Shown in pieces: positions 42,499 to 50,550 of a stretch of 64,000 bases of DNA (position 1 is its first letter; each line of letters starts with the position of its first letter). The stretch spans positions 6,478-70,477 of the forward strand of contig CAJUQJ010000017.1 of NCBI GenBank assembly GCA_910588215.1, written 5' to 3'. The notes beneath the pieces were generated by a model, which did not search any database, had not been told where the DNA came from, and worked only from the letters and a program-made list of their open reading frames with translations. This DNA comes from an uncultured Lachnospiraceae bacterium. Its GTDB lineage: Bacteria > Bacillota > Clostridia > Lachnospirales > Lachnospiraceae. The position numbers and the translations under genes are program-made.

Positions 42499-45400
42499 AT
42501 GAGCAACGGAATGTTCAAAACAACGATCAGAGAGATAAAGGGAAGTCTTGGACGTTATATGGCGATTCTGGCGATCGTAATGCTGGGGGTAGGATTGTTC
42601 ATGGGATTGAAGACGACTACTCCGGCTATGATCATTACGGAGAACGACTATCTGGCCGAACAGGATTTCTTTGATTTTCGGCTGCTGTCCACGGTGGGAT
42701 TTGATGAAGAGGCTGTGTCGGAAGTTGTGTCGCTGAATGAGATCGCTGATGCGGAAGGGGCAGTATCGGTTGACGTACTTTGTTCTTTCGGGGAAGGTAA
42801 TGAATCGGTCTATAAGATCCATACAGTGCCGGAGAAGATCAACCGGGTGGTAGTGACTGCCGGTAGAATGCCCGAGGCTGCGGACGAGTGTTTGCTGGAT
42901 GCTGCTCTGTATGGGGAGGAAGCACTCGGCAGCCAGATCACCGTGACGGACAGTAATGAGGAAGATACGTTGGAGATGTTTCGGGAGCGTACGTTTACGG
43001 CGGTGGGTATCGTGCGTTCTCCTTATTATATTAATTTTGAGCGGGGGACCACTTCGATCGGTGACGGCAAGATTACCGCGTTTCTTTATGTGCAGGAAGA
43101 GGCATTTGACTGTGATTATCTGACAGAAATATATGCCACGACCAAGCTGAAATATAAAGTGTATACGGATGAGTATGAGGATTACATTGATGGATTGCAG
43201 GGGAAGATAGAGGACATCGCCCATGATCTCACTGTGAAGCGGTATGAACGGGTCATCGTGGAAGCGCAGGATAAGATTGAAGAGGCGCAGACAGAACTTG
43301 ATGATAAAAGAACAGAGGCCAGGGAGGAATTGGATGACGCCTGGCAGAAGACCCTGGATGGTGAGCAGGAACTTGCGGATGGGGAACAGGAGATCTTGGA
43401 CGCTGAGAAGAAGATCGCAGACGGGGAGCAGGAGATTGCGGACGGGGAACAGGAACTGATAGACGGTGAGCAGGAGATTGCGGATGGCGAGAAAGAGATC
43501 GCGGAGAAAGAACCTGAACTTCTGGATGCAGAGAAGGAAGTCAGTCTTCATGAATGGGAGATTTTTGCCAATGGACAGGAGCTTCTGATCGCCAGAGATA
43601 AATTGGAACAGGGCAAGCGTGAACTGGAGGAGAAGTCCGCCAAGCTGCATGAGCAGGAAGCGCAGGTACTTGAGAAAGAAGCAGAGCTGAAAGAGAAAGA
43701 GGCGCAGCTGCGTGTACAGTTGGAGGCTTTGCCCGGTCAGAAGGAAGAGCTGGAGAAGAAGGAAGCAGAGATCACGTCCGGACTGGAGCAGTTGGAGCAA
43801 TGGTATGCTTATGCGCTTTCGCAGGCGCCGGATGAAGAGTCGCGGAATGCAGTTACAGCGGAATATGAACAGAAAAAGGCGGAACTTACGGCGGCGCTTG
43901 CACAGATTTCATCCATGAAAGCAGAGCTGGAACAGGGAATTGAGCAGTTGCAGAGTGGTCTTGCACAGATACAGGCAGGCCTGGCACAGATACAGGTGGG
44001 AAAAGGTGAATTTGAGGAAGGAAAACGCCAGATCACAGAAGCAATGGAGGAGATCGCCTTTCAGGAGCAGCTTCTTTTGGAAGCGGAGGCAGAGCTTATG
44101 TCTGCCGAGGAACAGGTAAAGCAGGCCCGGAACGAACTGGAGGATGGAAAGGCGAAACTTGCACAGGCGAAGCTTGATTTAGAAGAGGGCAGAGCCGAAT
44201 TGGAACAGGGCAGGCTCGATCTGGCGCAGGCCAGAAGGGATGTGGCAGATGCGAAAGTAGAGCTGGCAGAAGGAAAGGAAGATCTGGAAGAGGGAAAAGC
44301 AGAGCTTGCAGATGCAAGAATAGAATACGCGGATGCGGAGAATGAATTTGAGGAAGAGGTCGCAGATGCGCAGCGTAAGATTGATGATGCGCGAAAAGAA
44401 CTGGCTAAGATCGGGGAGCCGGACGATTATGTACTGACCAGGGATACGAATATTGGTTATGCTTGTTATGAGAGTGATTCCAGTATCGTTGCGGCTATCG
44501 CCAATGTGTTTCCCGTATTTTTCTTCCTGGTGGCGGCGTTGATCTGTATGACGACTATGAACCGGATGGTGGAGGAGCAGAGAACCCAGATCGGTGTGTT
44601 AAAGGCTTTGGGATATGGCAATGCAGCGATCATGGGAAAATATCTGTTTTATGCCGGATCGGCAGCGGCGGTCGGTGCAGTGTTTGGCTGTGTGGTCGGT
44701 ACATGGCTGTTTCCGCGTGTTATCTGGATGGGATACGGCATTATGTACAGCATGGGTGATATTCAGTACTATTTTGATATTCCGATGGCTCTGCTTTCGC
44801 TTACGGCAGCGCTTTTATGCTCCATGGGTGCTGCATATTTTTCCTGCAGACATGAACTGCAGGGGGTGCCGGCAGGTTTGATCCGTCCGAAATCGCCAAG
44901 AAGCGGGAAACGGATCTTCTTAGAAAGAATCCCTCTGATCTGGAGCCGGCTTAAATTTCTGCACAAGGTTTCAATCAGAAATATTATACGGTATAAGAAA
45001 CGGTTCTTTATGATGATCCTGGGAATCAGTGGTTGCACTGCGCTTCTCCTTACCGGATTTGGTATCAAGGATTCGGTGACGAATGTGGCAGATATGCAGT
45101 ATGGCGAAGTACAGACCTATGATATCGGGATTACTTATTCAGATAGGATACAGGATTCGGATCGGGAGGAAATGCTGCAGAAGGCAGGAGATCTGCTGGC
45201 GCAGACGACATACCACCACGAAGAGAGTGTAGAGCTTGAATTTGGCGGAAAAGTTAAATCCATTTACTTGGAAGTGCCGGAGGATGTGGAAGAAATGGGA
45301 ACATTTTTGAATCTGCATACGACGGCGGGAGAATCCATTGCTTATCCTGGCGAGGGAGAGGCAGTACTGACAGAGAAAGTGGCGAAAAATCTGGGGATAC

Positions 45401-46083
45401 GAGTAGGAGATCAGGTAGTCTTCCGGGATAATGACAGGAATAGCTTCACGGTGCGGATAGCAGGGCTGTGTGAGAATTTTGTTTATAATTATATCTACGT
45501 TAACAAGGAGACCTATACCGGGCAGATGGGTGTAGAGCCGGAATATAAGAGCGCATACACATTGGTGCAAGATGGTGTGGACGTTCATGAGGCAGCGGCT
45601 GTGTTATCGGATATGGATAATGTGCTGGCGGTCTCTGTCACGGTAGATATGCGGCAGCGTATCGCGACTATGATGGAGAGTATGGACTATATTGTATTCC
45701 TGATCATTGCCTGTGCCGGGTGCCTTGCCTTTATCGTGCTGTACAACTTGACGAACATCAATATCACGGAACGCATTCGGGAGATAGCGACGATCAAGGT
45801 CTTAGGGTTTTATGCCAGGGAGACGGCTGATTATGTATTCAGGGAAAATCTGGTTCTGACCGCTATGGGAGCAGTGGTAGGACTTATTCTTGGAAAAGGA
45901 CTACACAGTTTTGTCATGTATGAGATCAATATTGATATGATCTCTTTTAAGACTATGGTCGCTCCGCTCAGCTATTTGTGGAGTCTGCTGCTCACTTTCG
46001 TCTTTGCCATGCTGGTGAACGGAGTGATGTACTTTAAGTTGGAGAAGATCAATATGGCGGAGTCGCTTAAGTCCATAGAATAG
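42499..46083 (+). CDS. Giant FtsX-like permease with internal coiled coil
   Basis: A 1194-residue membrane protein. The N-terminal membrane segment (LAIVMLGVGLFMGL) leads to an extracytoplasmic MacB-like domain, then about 400 residues of charged heptad-rich sequence, roughly residues 255-635. The first part of this has near-repeats such as DGEQEIADGEQEL; the later part has LEEGKAELADAR-like repeats. Then come an FtsX domain with three membrane segments (VFPVFFFLVAALICM onward), a second extracytoplasmic domain and a second FtsX domain at the C-terminus. The coiled coil must sit outside the cell and could reach through the wall. GGAGTCAGATCT precedes the ATG. Confidence 0.92.
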   Translation: MSNGMFKTTIREIKGSLGRYMAILAIVMLGVGLFMGLKTTTPAMIITENDYLAEQDFFDFRLLSTVGFDEEAVSEVVSLNEIADAEGAVSVDVLCSFGEGNESVYKIHTVPEKINRVVVTAGRMPEAADECLLDAALYGEEALGSQITVTDSNEEDTLEMFRERTFTAVGIVRSPYYINFERGTTSIGDGKITAFLYVQEEAFDCDYLTEIYATTKLKYKVYTDEYEDYIDGLQGKIEDIAHDLTVKRYERVIVEAQDKIEEAQTELDDKRTEAREELDDAWQKTLDGEQELADGEQEILDAEKKIADGEQEIADGEQELIDGEQEIADGEKEIAEKEPELLDAEKEVSLHEWEIFANGQELLIARDKLEQGKRELEEKSAKLHEQEAQVLEKEAELKEKEAQLRVQLEALPGQKEELEKKEAEITSGLEQLEQWYAYALSQAPDEESRNAVTAEYEQKKAELTAALAQISSMKAELEQGIEQLQSGLAQIQAGLAQIQVGKGEFEEGKRQITEAMEEIAFQEQLLLEAEAELMSAEEQVKQARNELEDGKAKLAQAKLDLEEGRAELEQGRLDLAQARRDVADAKVELAEGKEDLEEGKAELADARIEYADAENEFEEEVADAQRKIDDARKELAKIGEPDDYVLTRDTNIGYACYESDSSIVAAIANVFPVFFFLVAALICMTTMNRMVEEQRTQIGVLKALGYGNAAIMGKYLFYAGSAAAVGAVFGCVVGTWLFPRVIWMGYGIMYSMGDIQYYFDIPMALLSLTAALLCSMGAAYFSCRHELQGVPAGLIRPKSPRSGKRIFLERIPLIWSRLKFLHKVSIRNIIRYKKRFFMMILGISGCTALLLTGFGIKDSVTNVADMQYGEVQTYDIGITYSDRIQDSDREEMLQKAGDLLAQTTYHHEESVELEFGGKVKSIYLEVPEDVEEMGTFLNLHTTAGESIAYPGEGEAVLTEKVAKNLGIRVGDQVVFRDNDRNSFTVRIAGLCENFVYNYIYVNKETYTGQMGVEPEYKSAYTLVQDGVDVHEAAAVLSDMDNVLAVSVTVDMRQRIATMMESMDYIVFLIIACAGCLAFIVLYNLTNINITERIREIATIKVLGFYARETADYVFRENLVLTAMGAVVGLILGKGLHSFVMYEINIDMISFKTMVAPLSYLWSLLLTFVFAMLVNGVMYFKLEKINMAESLKSIE

Positions 46084-46217
46084 GGCCTGTTGGATAGAGT
46101 GTTTGTTGAAACTGCAGCGGGTAAATAGTATACTATAACAGACTAAAAATGAAAGAGAAGGCATTGCTCTTGCACGTAAACAGGAGCGGCATAGTTTTGA
46201 GAAAGGATATTACCGGT

Positions 46218-46586
46218 ATGGGATGTTTGGGAAATTTAATCTGGTTTTTTTGTGGAGGGATCTTGCAGGGACTGTCATGGACACTTGCCGGTCTGCTGTG
46301 GTGTATAACGATCATCGGTATTCCGATTGGCCGACAGTGCTTTAAATTTGCTTCCGTGGCGTTCTTTCCTTTTGGAAAGGAAGTACAATATGGCGGTGGG
46401 ACCATATCGCTGCTGGCGAATATCGTGTGGCTGATCGTCAGCGGGATTCCACTGGCAGTGGGTGCGACAGTGAATGGTCTGCTGCTTTGTATAACGATCA
46501 TCGGTATCCCTTTTGGCCTGCAGTGTTTTAAGATCGCAAAACTTGCACTGATGCCGTTTGGTGCGACGATCGTGAGAAATAGTTGA
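46218..46586 (+). CDS. YccF domain membrane protein
   Basis: A 122-residue protein made of two similar halves, each with a hydrophobic hairpin and the motif CITIIGIPxGxQCFKxA, ending SVAFFPFGKEV in the first and KLALMPFGATIV in the second. This internal duplication is the YccF family pattern; function unknown. ATG 46218 (MGCLGNLIWFFCGG) is the family start; the frame extends upstream to 46149 without support. Confidence 0.9.
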   Translation: MGCLGNLIWFFCGGILQGLSWTLAGLLWCITIIGIPIGRQCFKFASVAFFPFGKEVQYGGGTISLLANIVWLIVSGIPLAVGATVNGLLLCITIIGIPFGLQCFKIAKLALMPFGATIVRNS

Positions 46587-46797
46587 GCATGTGAAACAGC
46601 TGATCATGTGTAGCCGAATGGGGCAGTATATTTTTCATGCGCGGAAACTATCTTTTTGTTGACTGGCAGCGTTATATTGATAGAAAGAGCATTTCAGGAG
46701 ATGAAATACAGAAGCAGGATGCACGAATAGAAGGCAAAGGTAGAATGCAGAAACAGAGTGCAAGAGCCAGTACTTACAAAGTGAGGGGATGTCCGGT

Positions 46798-47310
46798 ATG
46801 GACAGAGATTTCTTGCTTGTGCAGAAGATGCGCATGGGAGACGAAAAGGCGATTGAGATTTTTGTGGAAAAATATTATCCGCGGATCTTGTCCTATTGTC
46901 AGGTACATATCGGGGATTATGGTTATGCGGAGGATATGACGCAGGAAACTTTTGAGCGGTTTTTTCGGTCGTTGAAGCAGTATAAGCATTATGGAAAGGC
47001 GGCGAATTATCTGTATGTGATCGCTGCCAACGCATGTAATGACTATCACAGGAAGTATAAGGAGATTGTGACTGAGACGATGCCAGAGCAGGCGGATATG
47101 CGTGCGGACAAGGCAGAGGAACGGTTGGATGTGCAGATGGCTTTTAAGCGGCTGCCGGAGGAGGTGCTTGAAGTTGCTGTGCTCTATTTTCTGCAGGAAC
47201 AGAAGCAAAAGGATATCGCGGTGATGCTGGGAATCGGGCTGCCGCTTGTAAAGTACAGGATCAGACGGGCACGGGAATTGCTGGCCGGGTATTTGGGAGA
47301 CGGGGGATAA
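46798..47310 (+). CDS. ECF-type sigma factor (module 2)
   Basis: A 170-residue sigma-70-family protein with regions 2 and 4 only: FVEKYYPRILSYCQVHIGDYGYAEDMTQETFERFFRSL, then RLPEEVLEVAVLYFLQEQKQKDIAVMLGIGLPLVKYRIRRARELL. It corresponds to the sigma gene of module 1. ATG 46798 has GAGGGG nine bases upstream; ATG 46789 touches that ribosome site and is rejected. It is separated from its expected partner membrane gene (48585) by a MITE-like element and a methyltransferase gene. Confidence 0.92.
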   Translation: MDRDFLLVQKMRMGDEKAIEIFVEKYYPRILSYCQVHIGDYGYAEDMTQETFERFFRSLKQYKHYGKAANYLYVIAANACNDYHRKYKEIVTETMPEQADMRADKAEERLDVQMAFKRLPEEVLEVAVLYFLQEQKQKDIAVMLGIGLPLVKYRIRRARELLAGYLGDGG

Positions 47311-47342
47311 TGTTTTCCTGCATAACGGCCGCCTTGAAGTGC

Positions 47343-47445
47343 TATAGTTAACGATATTAGAAATTTCGTTTTCGGCCTTGCAGGAGCTACCGTATATGGC
47401 TCCTGCAAAAGCTGGAAACAGAAATTTGTTATGCCGTTTACTATA
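47343..47445. mobile_element. 103-bp inverted-repeat element (MITE-like), copy A
   Basis: Ends TATAGTTAACGATATTAG and, inverted, TATAGTAAACGGCATAAC; internal stem GCAGGAGC...GCTCCTGC. Same length and over 85 percent identical by eye to copy B at 57407-57509. It lies just after the sigma gene of module 2. Confidence 0.8.
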
Positions 47446-47532
47446 TATTTAAGGAATGTGACGAGTGCTAGATAAGCAGTCAGAAAGCGAAGAAGAAAGA
47501 CAGGATTGATCAAAAACGGGAGGAGACTTATT

Positions 47533-48294
47533 ATGGCCAGTGTATACGACAGGGCGGACATTTATGATCTGCTGGAGGATGAAAGCAGATACGAGGCATA
47601 CAAAAAACATTGGGAGATTGTATTGCAGGACAAATCGGTGAAAACGTTTCTGGATGTGAGCATCGGTTCCGGTAATGTGACGTTGCCGTTGGCGGAGCTG
47701 GGCGTTCGTCTGTACGGTTCCGATCTGAGCGAGACGATGTTAGCGCGTTGCAGGCAAAAGGCACAGAAGAAAAATGTGGATATAGAAGTGAAGTGCTGCG
47801 ATTTTCGCTCGGTTTCCGAACGGTTTTCGGAGAGATTTGACTGTGTCGCCAGCACGGGAAATTCGCTGCCTTATGTGAGCAATGAAGATGTCCTGGCGAC
47901 GCTTGGGCAGATGGACCAGCTGGTGAAACCGGGCGGGTATCTGTATTTTGACGTGCGCAATTGGGATAAGATCCTGCGGGAGCGGAATAGATTCTACCTG
48001 TACAACCCGTTTTTTGACGGGGACACGAGAGTCAATCTGATCCAGGTGTGGGATTATCACGAAGACGATTCGATGACGTTCCATCTGCTCTATACTTTTG
48101 AGAAAGACAACAGGATCTTCCAAAAGGAGAAATTCGAGGAGCATTACATTCCGGTCAGAAGAGAACTGCTGCTTCATAAGCTGAGGGAACTGCGCTATGA
48201 AGATATTAAGATCATGAATTTTCCGGCGTGTGTGCAGAGGGAGGATGTGGATGAGGCAGACTGGTATTGCGTAATCGCGAGGAAGGGCGAGTGA
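47533..48294 (+). CDS. Class I SAM-dependent methyltransferase
   Basis: A 253-residue Rossmann-type methyltransferase. Motif I is FLDVSIGSGNVTLPLAELG, a relaxed form of the usual DxGxGxG; then LYGSDLSETMLARC, DFRSVSERF, and the motif IV/V region SLPYVSNEDVLATLGQMDQLVKPGGYLYFDVRNWD. Substrate unknown. ATG 47533 follows GGGAGGAG. It sits inside the second sigma/ABC module, with a terminator downstream, so it may be an inserted independent unit. Confidence 0.88.
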   Translation: MASVYDRADIYDLLEDESRYEAYKKHWEIVLQDKSVKTFLDVSIGSGNVTLPLAELGVRLYGSDLSETMLARCRQKAQKKNVDIEVKCCDFRSVSERFSERFDCVASTGNSLPYVSNEDVLATLGQMDQLVKPGGYLYFDVRNWDKILRERNRFYLYNPFFDGDTRVNLIQVWDYHEDDSMTFHLLYTFEKDNRIFQKEKFEEHYIPVRRELLLHKLRELRYEDIKIMNFPACVQREDVDEADWYCVIARKGE

Positions 48295-48341
48295 TATTTC
48301 ATTATAATCAAAACTATAATCAAAAAGATCTGATATTGGAG

Positions 48342-48392
48342 AACCTCTGCGGTCTGAGCGAAAGCGATAACAGGGCAGCAGAGGTTTTTTGC
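48342..48392 (+). terminator. Terminator after the methyltransferase gene
   Basis: AACCTCTGC (48342-48350) pairs with GCAGAGGTT (48378-48386), followed by TTTT. It would stop transcription from the sigma gene before the ABC genes, so the latter probably have their own promoter. Confidence 0.85.
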
Positions 48393-48443
48393 TGTTCTTT
48401 TTTACCTTGCTATCTTTTTGCGATTTGCCAGCGTTATTATAGA

Positions 48444-48478
48444 TAGAGTAAACGAAATTTCTAATGACGTTAATTATA
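48444..48478. mobile_element. 35-bp end-to-end derivative of the MITE-like element
   Basis: Read on the minus strand, TATAATTAACGTCATTAG...TTTCG continues straight into CGTTTACTCTA: the left end joined to the last bases of the right end of the 103-bp element, with the middle missing. Confidence 0.6.
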
Positions 48479-48584
48479 GAAAGCGCTTTTTAAAGAGACT
48501 GTGTCCGGCGTCTTGCTGTGTTTACAGGAGCCTGCCAGGCAGGACAATCATGATTTGTCGAGAGGACGATATGGGGGTGTATGT

Positions 48585-49349
48585 GTGAATAGAACAGACA
48601 GACAATTCAAAGAAAGATTACGGCTGCAGGAGAATGCCCTGTCACCGCCGCACAGGAGAGAGCATTTGCAGGAGGTAGTCCGCAGTGCAAAAGCGGCATT
48701 CTATGAGAGAGAGAGCGACGATATCCTGACAGGAGCGGAATTTCTCTACCAGCAGGCCGGTTATATCCGTAAGCGTTGGTGGGTGCTGCAGGGAATGGTC
48801 CTGGTGGCTCTGTGGATGCTCATCAGATATATGGAAGGAAATTCTTATGAGCAGCGGATCATGGGAGTCGCAGCACCGCTGTTTGGCGTTCTCCTGCTGC
48901 CGGAGTTGTGGAAGAACCGGGAAATGAACGCAATGGAAGTGGAAGGAGCAGCCTTTTACTCGCTGCGGCAGATCTATGCGGCCAGATTGTTCGCATTTGC
49001 AATGGTTGATGTGCTGATGCTGACGGCTTTTTGCCTGGTGAATGTAGGAAGCGGGCAGCTCATGCTGGAAGAGATCATGCTCCAGTTTTTCCTGCCGCTG
49101 ACAGTGACCTGCTGCATCTGCTTTCGCACACTGTACAGCAGGCGGGCCTGCCCGGAAGTATTTGCCGTGATTTTGTGCCTGCTCTGGTCCGGAATCTGGC
49201 TGCAGGTAGCGCTGCTGGGGAAGCTCTATGATAAGGTGTCCGTACCGGTCTGGTATGGCGTATTGGTGACGGCATTCTGTTACCTGCTCTATTGTATTTA
49301 CAGAGGGCAGAGGAATTGCAGGGCAGTCCTGGAGGAGACGGAAAGATAG
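48585..49349 (+). CDS. Anti-sigma-like membrane protein (module 2)
   Basis: A 254-residue protein: cytoplasmic N-terminus of about 65 residues, then FLYQQAGYIRKRWWVLQGMVLVALWML, which aligns with ILFHQFWYMDKLFFAVYGVLICLG of the module 1 protein, and five or six more hydrophobic segments. The GTG start at 48585 has GGGGGTG five bases upstream. The stop codon belongs to the first unit of an 18-bp tandem repeat. Function by analogy only. Confidence 0.65.
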   Translation: MNRTDRQFKERLRLQENALSPPHRREHLQEVVRSAKAAFYERESDDILTGAEFLYQQAGYIRKRWWVLQGMVLVALWMLIRYMEGNSYEQRIMGVAAPLFGVLLLPELWKNREMNAMEVEGAAFYSLRQIYAARLFAFAMVDVLMLTAFCLVNVGSGQLMLEEIMLQFFLPLTVTCCICFRTLYSRRACPEVFAVILCLLWSGIWLQVALLGKLYDKVSVPVWYGVLVTAFCYLLYCIYRGQRNCRAVLEETER

Positions 49350-49492
49350 AAAGAGAAGGAAGAATAGAAGGAAACGGAAGGCTAGAACGAGATGGAAGGA
49401 TAGAAGGAGGCGGAAGGATAGAAGGAGATGGAAGAATAGAAGGGGACGGAAGGATAGAAATAGACGGAAGGATAAAAGGAGGCGGGAATTAT
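49331..49492 (+). repeat. 18-bp tandem repeat, nine units
   Basis: Units of the form GAAGGAGACGGAAGGATA. The first unit is the last codons and stop of the membrane protein gene; the last overlaps the ATG of the ABC ATPase gene. Each unit carries TA(G/A) in the upstream gene's frame and a purine-rich GAAGGAG like a ribosome site. Confidence 0.9.
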
Positions 49493-50372
49493 GAAACTGG
49501 AAATAGAAAATCTGACAAAGAGATTTCAGGATGTGACGGCGGTTGATGGGGTATCCTGTACTTTGACGATGGGGGTCTATGGACTTCTGGGCGTGAACGG
49601 AGCGGGGAAAACCACGCTGATGCGGATGCTTTGCACCCTGTTGAAGCCGACGGGAGGAAGGATCTTGTGGGCCGGGAAAGATATCTTTGAACTGGATGGC
49701 GCATATCGCAGAGTATTGGGGTATCTGCCGCAGGATTTCGGCTTTTATCCGGATTTTACGGTCAGGGATTATCTGCGCTATATCAGTTCCATCAAGGGAT
49801 TACGGCCTGCTGCAGCCAGACAGCGGACCGCGCTTTTGCTGAAGCAGGTGGGACTTGAGAAGGCGGAGAACAAGAAGATGAAGAAACTGTCTGGCGGCAT
49901 GAAGCGGCGGGTGGGAATCGCTCAGGCCATGCTGAATGATCCCAGGATCCTGATCCTGGATGAGCCGACGGCGGGGCTGGATCCCAACGAGAGAATCCGT
50001 TTCCGCAATCTGATCAGCGAACTTGCGCAGGACAGACTGGTGCTTTTATCCACGCATATCGTGTCGGACATCGAGTATATCGCCAATCAGATTCTGTTGA
50101 TGAAAGATGGGAAGATCTGTATTGCCGGTACGACGGAAGAACTGACCGCCGGAATGCCGGAGCAGGTATGGCGGGTGAGTGTGCCGCGAAATGAGGCAGC
50201 TTCCTACACGAAACGATACAAAGTTTCTAATATTAAGACCCTGCATGGGGAGGCACAGCTGCGGATTCTGTCTGCGGAAAGGCCGGCGGACAATGCGGTT
50301 TTGGAGGAAGCCGTGCTGGAGGATGTGTTTTTGCATTATTTTGGGGAAAGGACCAGTGACGGTGAGGATTAG
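49491..50372 (+). CDS. ABC transporter ATPase (module 2)
   Basis: A 293-residue ATPase with Walker A GVNGAGKTT, YLPQDFGFY, signature LSGGM, Walker B ILILDEPTAGLDP and STHIV. It shares long identical stretches with the module 1 ATPase, for example VYGLLG...NGAGKTTLMR and LLSTHIVSDI. The C-terminal part is more divergent. Its ribosome site is AAAGGAGG in the last unit of the 18-bp repeat; its stop lies at the first unit of the 22-bp repeat. Confidence 0.95.
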   Translation: MKLEIENLTKRFQDVTAVDGVSCTLTMGVYGLLGVNGAGKTTLMRMLCTLLKPTGGRILWAGKDIFELDGAYRRVLGYLPQDFGFYPDFTVRDYLRYISSIKGLRPAAARQRTALLLKQVGLEKAENKKMKKLSGGMKRRVGIAQAMLNDPRILILDEPTAGLDPNERIRFRNLISELAQDRLVLLSTHIVSDIEYIANQILLMKDGKICIAGTTEELTAGMPEQVWRVSVPRNEAASYTKRYKVSNIKTLHGEAQLRILSAERPADNAVLEEAVLEDVFLHYFGERTSDGED

Positions 50373-50525
50373 GACTGGCGTTGAAGAGAACTAGGACTGA
50401 TGTTGGAGAGGATTAGGAATGGCGTTGAAGAGAACTAGGACCGGTGTTGGAGAGGATCAGGATTGGTGTTGGAGAGGATCAGGACCGGTGGTGTAGAGAA
50501 TTAGGACCAGCGTTGGAGCGGATTA
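50350..50525 (+). repeat. 22-bp tandem repeat, eight units
   Basis: Units of the form GGACCGGTGTTGGAGAGGATTA, at 50350, 50372, 50394, 50416, 50438, 50460, 50482 and 50504. The first unit is the end of the ATPase coding sequence with its stop; the last runs into the leader of the permease gene. Alternate units share changes (GCGTTGAAGAGAACTA type), hinting at 44-bp duplication. Confidence 0.9.
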
Positions 50526-50550
50526 GGACCGGAAGGAATGGAGGATAGCG

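Noticed and set aside
42349..43800. 483-codon minus-strand ORF
   Set aside because: Antisense to the coiled-coil part of the FtsX permease; Leu/Phe-rich composition arises from reversing Glu/Lys codons and there is no ribosome site.
46637..46939. 100-codon ORF overlapping the start of the module 2 sigma gene
   Set aside because: Different frame from a clear sigma factor, no ribosome site and biased composition.
49292..49546. 84-codon ORF of GRIEGD repeats
   Set aside because: It is the 18-bp repeat read in another frame; it runs into the ABC ATPase gene and has no start signal.
49331..50525. CRISPR-like repeat arrays
   Set aside because: The units are contiguous without spacers, diverge from one another, and there are no cas genes. 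They are tandem repeats.
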